From assembly GCA_031969915.1 (NCBI GenBank), contig DALYJJ010000105.1, positions 1 to 21,821 on the forward strand: a DNA stretch of 21,821 bases, in the 5' to 3' direction. The notes under the pieces are model-generated. The model saw only the letters and a list, made by a program, of their open reading frames with translations, searched no databases and was not told the origin of the DNA. A program made the position numbers and the translations under genes. Shown in pieces: positions 13,087 through 20,681 of this stretch. Positions within the stretch are counted from its first letter, which is position 1. Each line of letters starts with the position of its first letter. Source of the stretch: DALYJJ01 sp031969915. Lineage in GTDB: Bacteria; Acidobacteriota; Terriglobia; Bryobacterales; Bryobacteraceae.

Positions 13087-15491
13087 AACAGGCTCAAGGG
13101 GTCCACGTCGATCACAAGGGCCGTGGGACTCCAACTCTTCTCCTGAGCATACTGCCTCAGCGACTGCAGCGTCGCGTTGAGTTTCTTCCGGCTGGTGGCC
13201 TTGATCAGCAGTTGATATCGAAACTCCTGGCGCAACCGCGGAACGGGCGCCTCCGCGGGGCCGAGCACCTTCAAATCCTGCTTGGGGATGGTGTCTGCGA
13301 TCTCCGTGCTCATGCGCAGCGCGTCTTCCTGCTTGGCGGCTCGGACGACGATATTGGCCAGCGCGGCAAAGGGCGGATACCGCATCAGCCGCCGGAAGTT
13401 GAGTTCCTTTTCGTAGAACAGCCCGTAATCCTGTGCGGCGGCGAATTGCACGGCGTAGTGATCGGGGTTGATCGTCTGCAGGATCACCTGGCCGGGGAGT
13501 TCGCCCCGCCCGGCGCGTCCGGCCACCTGCGTCAGCAACTGAAAGGTGCGCTCGGCGGCCCGGAAATCGGGCATGCCGAGACCGACGTCGGCGCTCACCA
13601 CTCCCACCAGCGTGACGTTCGGGATGTCGTGGCCCTTGGCGATCATTTGCGTGCCCACCAGGATGTCGAAGCTTCCGTCGCGAAATCCGCCGAGGATCTC
13701 CTCGTAATGGCGCTTGCCGGTGACTGTGTCGCGGTCAAGACGCGCGATGCGCGCCGTGGGGAAGGCGGTGTGCAGTTCGTGCTCCACCTTCTCCGAGCCG
13801 GTGCCCAGGAAGTAGATGTGCTCGCTTTGGCACTGCGGACACACTGCGGGGATCTTCTCGGCGTAGTTACAGTAGTGGCACAACATGCGGCGATCGCGCT
13901 TGTGATAGGTGAGCGTCACGGCGCAGTTCACGCACTGCACGCGATGGCCGCAGGAGCGGCAGGAGACGAACGAGGAAAAGCCGCGCCGGTTGAGCAGAAC
14001 GATCGACTGTTCGCTGTTTTCCAGGCGCTGCTGGAGGGCTTCGAGGAGGCGTCGGGAGAAGACGGCCTGACGCCGCGTCTCCAGGAACTCCACGCGCATG
14101 TCGATCATCTCCACCTTCGGCAGCGGACGCTGTTCGATGCGCTCGGGCATGGAAAGAAGCGTGTACTTCCCTTTCTCCGAGTTGTAGCGGCTTTCCATGC
14201 TCGGCGTGGCCGAGCCGAGCACCATCGTTGCGCCGGCGGCCTGCGCACGGAGGATGGCCACATCGCGGCCATGGTAGCGGGGCGTCTCTTCCTGTTTGTA
14301 GCTGGAGTCATGTTCTTCGTCGACGATGATCAGACCCAGGTTGGCCACGGGCGCGAAGACGCCGCTGCGAGTACCCACCACCACCTTCGCCACGCCGGCC
14401 CGAATGCGGCGCCACTGCTCGGCGCGCTCCGAGTCAGTGAACGCGGAGTGGAGCATGGCCACCCGATCGCCGAAGCGGTGAAAGAACTGGCCGGCGACGG
14501 CGGGAGTGAGGGCAATCTCCGGGACCAGAAGGATTGCCCCGCGTCCGTGAGTCAGGGCCTCCTCAATCGAGCGGAGGTAGACCTCGGTCTTTCCGGAGCC
14601 CGTGACTCCGTGCAGCAGGAAGGTCCGGAACTGTTGGGAGGCGATGGAGTCGCGGATCTGGACGAACGCGGCGTCCTGGTGGGCGTTGAGTTGGTGAGGC
14701 GGCCGGGCCGGACCAGCGGCGAAGGCCGTGGGCTCCAGGCGCACGGCGAGCAGTCCTTTACGCGCCAGCGCGCGGGCGGCGGCGCTCGAGCCCGGCAGGG
14801 TTTTGTCGACGGTCCCCAGGTTGTGAGGCCCGGGATGCAGCTCCAGGTAGGCCGCGAGTTCACGCTCGGCCTTGGAGAGTTTGACGCCCTCCGGGCGGAC
14901 CACGAACTCGACCAGCAGCCGGGCTGCGGGAGCGCGCAACGGATCTCGCTCGGTCTGATCCTCTTCGAGGGCGACCAGCCCTTTCCTGGCGAGCGACTTC
15001 AGAATCCGCGGCGCGGACTCAACCTTCTTCTTGAGGTAGGCGGCGGAGAGGGCGCGCTGTTCGAGGAGGCGAAGGAGTTGGAGCGTGGGGTCTTCCGCGT
15101 CCTGGCCAAGCAGCAGTTGACGGGCGGCGTCGCGGCCGGCGTCGGTGAGCGAGAAGACCTGCGTCCGATGCTGTTCGCCCGCCAGCGGCGTCATGCCGCG
15201 AAGGACTTCACCGAGAGGGGCGCAATAGTAGGCGGCGATCCACTCACCCAGTTTGAGCAGGCTCTCCCCGAGGACCGGTTCCTCGTCGATCAGGCGCAGG
15301 ACTTCGCGCAGCGTGGCCTCGTGTGCGCTAGCGTGAGTGGCCATCACGACGCCCATCAGCTTGCGGGTGCCGAACGGAACCAGAACGCGGCAGCCGCGCT
15401 GCACACGGTGGCGCAGGGTCTCCGGCAGCCGATAGGTGAAGACGCGGTCGAGCGGGACGGGAACCGCGACGTCGCAAGCCTCTGGGATCAT
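13083..15491 (-). CDS. priA: Primosomal replication restart helicase PriA
   Basis: The 802-aa protein is a superfamily 2 3'-5' DNA helicase that reloads the replisome at stalled forks. The N-terminal DNA-binding domain starts IPEACDVAVPVPLDRVFTY. Walker A is GVTGSGKTEVY (K301), and Walker B is the family-specific DEEH at 391-394, followed by YKQEETPRYHGRDVA. Eight zinc-binding cysteines are all present as pairs: CRSC, CVNC, CHYC and CPQC. GTQMIAKGHDIPNV and the arginine motif QVAGRAGRGE complete the motor. ATG 15491 is chosen over upstream starts because PriA begins there and it overlaps the truA stop by four bases (ATGA). Length is slightly above the E. coli protein. Confidence 0.96.
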   Translation of the reverse strand: MIPEACDVAVPVPLDRVFTYRLPETLRHRVQRGCRVLVPFGTRKLMGVVMATHASAHEATLREVLRLIDEEPVLGESLLKLGEWIAAYYCAPLGEVLRGMTPLAGEQHRTQVFSLTDAGRDAARQLLLGQDAEDPTLQLLRLLEQRALSAAYLKKKVESAPRILKSLARKGLVALEEDQTERDPLRAPAARLLVEFVVRPEGVKLSKAERELAAYLELHPGPHNLGTVDKTLPGSSAAARALARKGLLAVRLEPTAFAAGPARPPHQLNAHQDAAFVQIRDSIASQQFRTFLLHGVTGSGKTEVYLRSIEEALTHGRGAILLVPEIALTPAVAGQFFHRFGDRVAMLHSAFTDSERAEQWRRIRAGVAKVVVGTRSGVFAPVANLGLIIVDEEHDSSYKQEETPRYHGRDVAILRAQAAGATMVLGSATPSMESRYNSEKGKYTLLSMPERIEQRPLPKVEMIDMRVEFLETRRQAVFSRRLLEALQQRLENSEQSIVLLNRRGFSSFVSCRSCGHRVQCVNCAVTLTYHKRDRRMLCHYCNYAEKIPAVCPQCQSEHIYFLGTGSEKVEHELHTAFPTARIARLDRDTVTGKRHYEEILGGFRDGSFDILVGTQMIAKGHDIPNVTLVGVVSADVGLGMPDFRAAERTFQLLTQVAGRAGRGELPGQVILQTINPDHYAVQFAAAQDYGLFYEKELNFRRLMRYPPFAALANIVVRAAKQEDALRMSTEIADTIPKQDLKVLGPAEAPVPRLRQEFRYQLLIKATSRKKLNATLQSLRQYAQEKSWSPTALVIDVDPLSLL

Positions 15492-16291
15492 CGGCGGCGC
15501 TCCTTGCGTGGGGAGGCGCGCCCAGGGGCGGGAGCCGCGTCGCCGTACGTCACGCTCTCCAGAAAGAGCCCGGCCGCGGGGGCGGTCCAGGCGGCGACGT
15601 CCAGTTTGGGATCGCACTGAGCCATGAGCAGCTTCTCATGATCCGCCAGTGTCATTTCGCCCAAGCCGATCTTGACGAGCACGCCGCTGAGGCGCCGCAC
15701 CATACGCCAGAGAAAGTGCGACGCTGCGATGCGAAACAGGATCAGATGCTCTTCGAGTTCAATACTCGCGCGATCGACCACGACGATGGTGGATTCGTCG
15801 GGGCGCGCGGGGTCGGCGGCGCGGAAGCAGCGGAAGTCGTGCCGGCCTTCCATCATGCGCGCGGCGCGCGACATCAACGGGATGTCGAGGTCCGCCTTCA
15901 CCCACCAGACGTATCGCTTCTCGAACGCACTCTTGCGCGTGGAGATGCGATAGAGGTATGTCCGGGTAAGCGCATCGTGGCGGGCGTGGAATTGATTCGG
16001 AGCCTCATCGGCGGCGAGTACCACAACATCGGCGGGCAGACGCTCATTCAAGGCGCGGACCAGCAGGTCGCCGGGCGGACGGCGGTTCTCGCGGAGGCGA
16101 AGATGAGCCACCTGCGCGAGGGCGTGCACGCCGGCGTCGGTTCGGCCGGCGCCCTGCAGGTCGACCTCAGCCTGAAGGAAATCCTCGGCCGCTTTTCGGA
16201 GCTCTCCCATCACCGTGCGGGCGTTCTTCTGCTCCTGCCAGCCGCTGTATTTCGTGCCGTCGTATTCGAGCGTCAGCTTCCAGGTTCGCAT
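15488..16291 (-). CDS. truA: tRNA pseudouridine(38-40) synthase TruA
   Basis: The 267-aa enzyme makes pseudouridine at positions 38-40 in the tRNA anticodon arm. It starts MRTWKLTLEYDGTKYSGWQ, the standard TruA N-terminus. The catalytic Asp is D52 in GAGRTDAGVHALAQ, and LPADVVV, FHARHDALTRTYLYRI and FLWRMVRRLSG are further family motifs. An open frame runs another 94 codons upstream, but that arginine-rich stretch is just the opposite reading of the MFS gene, so ATG 16291 with GGAG just before it is the start. It overlaps the MFS gene end by 19 bases and priA by four. Confidence 0.95.
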   Translation of the reverse strand: MRTWKLTLEYDGTKYSGWQEQKNARTVMGELRKAAEDFLQAEVDLQGAGRTDAGVHALAQVAHLRLRENRRPPGDLLVRALNERLPADVVVLAADEAPNQFHARHDALTRTYLYRISTRKSAFEKRYVWWVKADLDIPLMSRAARMMEGRHDFRCFRAADPARPDESTIVVVDRASIELEEHLILFRIAASHFLWRMVRRLSGVLVKIGLGEMTLADHEKLLMAQCDPKLDVAAWTAPAAGLFLESVTYGDAAPAPGRASPRKERRR

Positions 16292-17568
16292 TCGCTCCGC
16301 CAGAGACGTTGTGCCCGCATCCAGAGCAGCGCGGGGAAGATGGCCATGGCGCCGGTGACCGCCGCCACGGTGCCCACGGACACGCCTGCGTCGACGGCGA
16401 CGCCGCCGAGCCATGTGACCAGGGCCATCGTGCCGGTCAGGCAACTGAAGTCGGCAGAGAACACCCGGCCCCGGAACTTGTCGTCGGTCTGGAAATGGAG
16501 CAACGTGGTAGAGAACACCCAAATGACAGAGCCGCCCGCGTGCGCGAGCACGACGCAGGCGGCCGCGGCCCACGCGGTGGGAGCGGCGCTCAGCAGCAGA
16601 TACCCGGCCGCCATCGCCGCAAAGCCGAAGACAATCGCTCTGCGCAGGCGGGGTTGCGAACTGCCCGCCCAGTAGCCGCCAATCAGCGGGCCGAGCAGAG
16701 CGCCGATGCCGCGGGAGCCGAGCAGCAAGCTCATGCCGAGCATGCCTGCGCGTTGCGCGCCGAGCTGGTCGGCTGCCACCGGAAACGAACGCTCGCCGAG
16801 GATCGGCAGGATGATCCAGTGCGCTCCCATCAGGCCGAGGCCTCCTTTCACCAGGAGGGTCGCCAGCAGCCGCGGCTTACCACGCACGTAGCGAAGCCCT
16901 TCGAGCGCCGGCGTGAAGTCAAACAGGTCGCGTAGCCGGAGGCGGGCGTGTTCAGCGTGCGGTTCGACGACTTTCATGCGGAGCAGCAGCAGCGCCGAGA
17001 CCAGAAACGTGGCCCCGTTGATGGCGAAGACGGCCTCGCGTCCCGCGGCCACCGCGAGAACGCCGCCCAACGTGGAGCCGAAGGCGAGATTGAACGACCA
17101 GGTGGTGGAGGACAGGGCGTTCGCCACCGCCGTCTCATGCTCGTCGCGGGTCAGCGTGGGGATCATGGCCGTGCGGCCCGGCTCGAAGAAGCCCCACATC
17201 ACCGTCTCGCAGAGCAGCAGGAAATACAGGAACGGGACCATCTCCACGGTGCGAACGAAGACCATGCACCCGACGATCCCGACGCGGAACAGGTCCGCGG
17301 CGATCATCACGTGGCGGCGCGAAAGGCGATCGTTGATCGCGCCGGCCATCGGAGCGATGAAGACCTGAGGCAGCACCTGCAGCACAACGGCGAGCGCCAC
17401 GGACTTGGCGCTGCCGGTGAGGTCGAGCAGCAGGCTGTAGATCGCGACCGAGTAGAGCCAGTCGCCGATTTCGCTCACCACCTGCGCGCTCCAGAGAAGG
17501 CGCAGGTTGCGATTGCCGCGCAGGAGCCGCCAGTAGGAGGAGAGCGAGACGGGGCGCGCGGCAGCCAT
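16273..17568 (-). CDS. Major facilitator superfamily exporter (EntS-like, MFS_3)
   Basis: The 431-aa membrane protein has about 10-12 predicted helices. The opening is NRNLRLLWSAQVVSEIGDWLY, followed by the loop DRLSRRHVMIAADL between helices 2 and 3, the position of the MFS motif A (here NDRLSRR). This SxxGDW opening and the FEPGRTAMIPTL segment match the MFS_3/enterobactin-exporter-like group. Its substrate is not readable from sequence. It lies 10 bases after trpS and overlaps truA by 19 bases, so it is likely co-transcribed with them. ATG 17568 (MAAARPVSLSS) is chosen; the longer frame up to 17691 runs into trpS. Confidence 0.87.
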   Translation of the reverse strand: MAAARPVSLSSYWRLLRGNRNLRLLWSAQVVSEIGDWLYSVAIYSLLLDLTGSAKSVALAVVLQVLPQVFIAPMAGAINDRLSRRHVMIAADLFRVGIVGCMVFVRTVEMVPFLYFLLLCETVMWGFFEPGRTAMIPTLTRDEHETAVANALSSTTWSFNLAFGSTLGGVLAVAAGREAVFAINGATFLVSALLLLRMKVVEPHAEHARLRLRDLFDFTPALEGLRYVRGKPRLLATLLVKGGLGLMGAHWIILPILGERSFPVAADQLGAQRAGMLGMSLLLGSRGIGALLGPLIGGYWAGSSQPRLRRAIVFGFAAMAAGYLLLSAAPTAWAAAACVVLAHAGGSVIWVFSTTLLHFQTDDKFRGRVFSADFSCLTGTMALVTWLGGVAVDAGVSVGTVAAVTGAMAIFPALLWMRAQRLWRSECEPGS

Positions 17569-17578
17569 GTGTCCCGGG

Positions 17579-18580
17579 TTACCTGGCGGCGTCGCGAGCG
17601 ATATACAGGCCCATGCGTTGTTTGACCAGTTCGACGGTGGAGCGGGCGAACGGACGGACGCGCTCCGCGCCTTCACGCAAAACGCCGGCAAGATAGCCGG
17701 GCTCGGAGACGATCTGCCGGTAGCGCTGCTGGAACGGTTCCAGTTGGGACACCACCATCTCCGCTACCTGCTTCTTCAAATCGCCGTAACGCATGCCTGC
17801 AAAATGCGACTTCATCTGGTCGTCTGACCATTCGGAGAAGGCTTGGAAGATCGAGAGAAGGTTCGCCACGCCGGGGCCCATGGTTTCGAAGTCCACCGCG
17901 GGATTCGAATCCGTAGTGGCGCGCATCAGCTTCTTCTTCACCACGTCCGGAGGATCGAGCAGGGCGACGGCGTGGCCGCTGCCCGGCGCGGACTTGCTCA
18001 TCTTCTTGGTCGGATCGTCGAGGCCCATCACGCGCGCCCCCACCATCGGCAGCCGGGCCTCGGGCATCACGAACGTGTCGCCGTAGAGGGAGTTGAACCG
18101 CTGGACGATGTCGCGCGTCAACTCCAGATGCTGCGTCTGGTCGTCGCCCACGGGCACCACCTGCGCCTGATAAATCAGGATGTCCGCGGCCATCAGCACC
18201 GGATATTGCAGCAGGCCGTCACCCACGGTTTCCTGCGCCGCGGCCTTGGCCTTGTATTGGGTCATTCGCTCCAGCCAGCCCACCGGCGTCACGCAGGTGA
18301 GCATCCAGGCGAGTTCGGCGTGCTCCGGCACGCTGGACTGCACGACCACGGCGGAGTGCTTCGGGTCAATGCCCGCGGCGAGGAACAGCGCCGCGATCTC
18401 TTCGATCTTCGACTGCAGTTCGGCGGGATCCTGGTAAACCGTGATCGCGTGGAGATCGACGATGCAAAAGATGCTCTCGTAATCGTGCTGAATGCGCACC
18501 CAGTTCTTCAGCGCGCCGAGGTAGTTGCCGATGTGGAGGTTGCCCGACGGTTGGACGCCGGAGAGGACTCGTGCTTTCNN
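17579..18580 (-). CDS. trpS: Tryptophanyl-tRNA synthetase
   Basis: This class I synthetase charges tRNA-Trp. The HIGH-type motif is NLHIGNYLG and the signature loop is KMSKS at 193-197, followed by APGSGH. The reading frame continues beyond the first internal start as KARVLSGVQPSG, the normal TrpS N-terminus, and runs straight into the assembly gap. The base at 18578 is the G of a codon whose first two bases are Ns. That codon is almost certainly the ATG, giving 333 aa, a typical TrpS length. Thus the gene is complete apart from two unread start-codon bases. Internal start GTG near 18499 would delete the ATP-binding motif and is rejected. Confidence 0.94.
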   Translation of the reverse strand, partial: XKARVLSGVQPSGNLHIGNYLGALKNWVRIQHDYESIFCIVDLHAITVYQDPAELQSKIEEIAALFLAAGIDPKHSAVVVQSSVPEHAELAWMLTCVTPVGWLERMTQYKAKAAAQETVGDGLLQYPVLMAADILIYQAQVVPVGDDQTQHLELTRDIVQRFNSLYGDTFVMPEARLPMVGARVMGLDDPTKKMSKSAPGSGHAVALLDPPDVVKKKLMRATTDSNPAVDFETMGPGVANLLSIFQAFSEWSDDQMKSHFAGMRYGDLKKQVAEMVVSQLEPFQQRYRQIVSEPGYLAGVLREGAERVRPFARSTVELVKQRMGLYIARDAAR

Positions 18581-18588
18581 NNNNNNNN
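18579..18588. other. Assembly gap (10 Ns) at the trpS start
   Basis: Ten Ns mask the first two bases of the trpS start codon and part of the divergent intergenic region. The remaining visible spacer to the RNA methyltransferase start is only 26 bases. The true gap length is unknown, so the shared promoter region, and possibly a regulatory RNA element, cannot be read. Confidence 0.95.
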
Positions 18589-18614
18589 TGGGGGCTCAAG
18601 CACTCCATCGTACC

Positions 18615-19841
18615 GTGAAACCGAATACCAGCGGCTCAGAACAGACACCACCGATCGAGATCAGGCCCGAAAAATGGGTCTACGGAGGCGATGCGCTCGC
18701 GCGCGCCGATGGCCGCGTCGTGTTGACGCCCTACCTGTTACCCGGCGAGCGGGCGAAGGTGGAAACGCGGCCCTACAAATCGGGACTGCTGCTTGGCAAA
18801 GTGCGCCAGATCCTGGAACCCTCCGCGAAACGGGTGAAGCCGCCGTGCCCGTATTTCGGACGGTGCGGCGGCTGTCAGTATCAGCATGCCCCTTACGATT
18901 ACGAACTGGAACAGAAGCGCGACATCCTGGCGGAGGTGCTCCGCCGCGTCGGCAAGATCGAGCTTTCACCGCCTCCCGTGGTGGCGGGCGAGCCGCTGGA
19001 GTATCGCAACCGCGCACAGGTGCACTTCTCCGGCGGACAGTTGGGGTTTCTGGAAGCGGGATCACACGTGCTGTGCCCGATCGACCGTTGCCCGATCTCC
19101 TCGCCCCGGTTGAATGAAGCGATCGGGGCGCTGTTGGGAATGACTCGCGAGCGCAAGCGGTTTCCCCGGTTCCTGAAAACCGTCGAGCTGTTCACGAACG
19201 AAACAGATGTGCAGTTGAATGTTCTGGAGAAAGACCAGGGGCTGGCGCGGTCGTTTTTCGAATGGGCCGAGGCGGAGATCCCCGGATTCGCTAACGGACC
19301 GATCGAGTACCCCGCCGGAGAGTTCCGGTACCGCGTGGGCCACCGGTCGTTCTTTCAGGTGAACCGGTTTCTGGTGGAGCGACTGGTCTCGCTCGCCCTG
19401 CCCGAACAAGGCGGCGCGAAGGCGCTGGACCTCTACGCGGGCGTGGGGCTGTTCTCCTTGCCGCTGGCGCGGAGATTCGAACGAGTGATCTCAGTGGAAT
19501 CGTCTCAAAGCGCCGTCCGGGACCTCGAGTTCAACGCGGAACGCGCCGGGGTCGCGCCGGTGGTGTGGCGCGGGGCGGTGGAAGAGTACCTGACGTCGGT
19601 CGAGCGGCCCGTCGATTTCGTGCTGGCCGACCCGCCGCGGGCGGGGCTGGGGAAGGCTGCCGTCGAGAGCCTGCTCCGGCTGGGGGCGCCTCGCATGACG
19701 CTGGTCTCGTGCGATCCCTCGACGCTGGCGCGGGACCTGGCAGCGTTGTTGGCGGGCGGCTACCGGATCGACGGAATCACACTCGTGGATCTGTTCCCGC
19801 AGACCTTCCACATCGAAACGGTGACGCGGCTCTCACGGTAG
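18615..19841 (+). CDS. 23S rRNA/tRNA (uracil-5)-methyltransferase, TrmA/RlmD family
   Basis: The 408-aa enzyme transfers a methyl group from SAM to C5 of a uridine in RNA. A TRAM-like N-terminal domain (about 12-70) is followed by a 4Fe-4S cluster site: C78, C84 and C87 in CPYFGRCGGC, plus C159 in DRCPIS. The SAM motif is LDLYAGVGLFSLPLA, then ADPPRAG. The catalytic cysteine is C366 in LVSCDPSTLARDL, and FPQTFHIETV closes the protein with the conserved Glu. The cluster resembles RlmD, but RlmC/RlmCD or TrmA roles cannot be separated by eye. Start GTG 18615 is the first in-frame start after the gap; an earlier start hidden in the gap is possible. Confidence 0.9.
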   Translation: MKPNTSGSEQTPPIEIRPEKWVYGGDALARADGRVVLTPYLLPGERAKVETRPYKSGLLLGKVRQILEPSAKRVKPPCPYFGRCGGCQYQHAPYDYELEQKRDILAEVLRRVGKIELSPPPVVAGEPLEYRNRAQVHFSGGQLGFLEAGSHVLCPIDRCPISSPRLNEAIGALLGMTRERKRFPRFLKTVELFTNETDVQLNVLEKDQGLARSFFEWAEAEIPGFANGPIEYPAGEFRYRVGHRSFFQVNRFLVERLVSLALPEQGGAKALDLYAGVGLFSLPLARRFERVISVESSQSAVRDLEFNAERAGVAPVVWRGAVEEYLTSVERPVDFVLADPPRAGLGKAAVESLLRLGAPRMTLVSCDPSTLARDLAALLAGGYRIDGITLVDLFPQTFHIETVTRLSR

Positions 19842-19856
19842 GAAGCACTCCTACCG
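19836..19856. terminator. Perfect hairpin spanning two convergent stop codons
   Basis: CGGTAGGA (19836-19843) and TCCTACCG (19849-19856) form a perfect 8-bp stem with the loop AGCAC. The TAG stop of the RNA methyltransferase (19839-19841) lies in the left arm and the stop of the TPR gene (19851-19853) in the right arm. With only nine bases between the genes, this is the natural site for a bidirectional terminator or RNA 3'-end stabiliser. There is no U-tract, so termination may be weak. Confidence 0.5.
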
Positions 19857-20681
19857 CTGCCCGCTCTTCTCATACAGCACGCGCTCGCGCTCGGCGTCGT
19901 CCGTGCGTCCCATCTTCTGGTACGTCTGCATCAACAGGTAGCGCGCGCGCTTGTCGTCGGGCGCCAGTGCGAGCGCCGTCTTCAGCGCCTCCACCGCCTC
20001 GGCCTGCAACCCCGAGCCGCCCAAAGCGCGGCCCAGCAAGCGCCACGTCTCGGCGCGGCGCGGGTTGATCCGGCTGGCGGCCTCGAGAACCGGCAGCGCC
20101 TCGCCGTGGCGGTCGCGGCTGGTAAGAAAGCGAGCGAGGTAGAGGTGCGCCGATTCGTTCCCCGGCCCCAGCGCTACTCCTTTTCGATAGTGCGTGAGCG
20201 CCTCCGCCTCCCGGCCCGTCAGCTCACGGGCGTAGCCAAGCATGGTGTGCGCGTCTCCATAGCTTGGGCTCAGGGCGATGGCCGCACCCAGCGTTTCCGC
20301 CGCCTCGGCCGGCTGCTGCGTTTCGAGCAAATGCACGCCCAGGTAGTAGTGGGCCATGAAGTCCTTTGGGTCGAGCGCGACGGCCTCGCGCAGGTGCGGG
20401 CCCGCCTCTTCGCGCCGGCTCAACGCTACCAGACAAAGCGCGGCGAGCTTGTGCATGTTGGCGGTGGGCGGCGCCAGTCGCAGCAGACGCTGGACTCGAT
20501 CCAACGCGGGGGTGGGCTTGCTCTCGCGGTAGAGAATCATCGCTTCGAGCATCAGCAGCCGGTTCGGATCGTCCTTGATAGCGCCGAGGCGCGCCCGCGC
20601 TTCGGCCAGGCGGCCGGCGTCGATGAGCCGCTCCACTGTGGGCTCCTGGGCCAACAGCAGCAGCGCCGCCCAGAGCTTCAT
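19851..20681 (-). CDS. Tetratricopeptide repeat protein, exported
   Basis: The 276-aa protein is mostly TPR helices. A very short hydrophobic N-terminus (MKLWAALLLLAQEP) looks like a minimal signal peptide, perhaps cleaved after the alanine. About six repeat units follow. Clear examples include AHYYLGVHLLETQQPAEAAE, AHTMLGYARELTGREAEALT and TWRLLGRALGGSGLQAEAVE, with proline near each repeat end (ALDPKD, ALSPSY, ALAPDD). TPRs bind partner proteins; the partner here may be the upstream CRTAC1 product. Start ATG 20681 overlaps the upstream stop by four bases (ATGA). Specific function is unknown. Confidence 0.87.
   Translation of the reverse strand: MKLWAALLLLAQEPTVERLIDAGRLAEARARLGAIKDDPNRLLMLEAMILYRESKPTPALDRVQRLLRLAPPTANMHKLAALCLVALSRREEAGPHLREAVALDPKDFMAHYYLGVHLLETQQPAEAAETLGAAIALSPSYGDAHTMLGYARELTGREAEALTHYRKGVALGPGNESAHLYLARFLTSRDRHGEALPVLEAASRINPRRAETWRLLGRALGGSGLQAEAVEALKTALALAPDDKRARYLLMQTYQKMGRTDDAERERVLYEKSGQR

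Noticed and set aside
13212..15620. 802-codon open frame antisense to priA
   Set aside because: It mirrors priA in a GC-rich sequence where stops are rare. Its product has no domain pattern, while the opposite strand holds an intact helicase with all motifs.
16289..16573. Extended 94-residue arginine-rich N-terminus for TruA
   Set aside because: The stretch is the out-of-frame reading of the MFS gene end; TruA begins naturally at MRTWKLTLEYDG.
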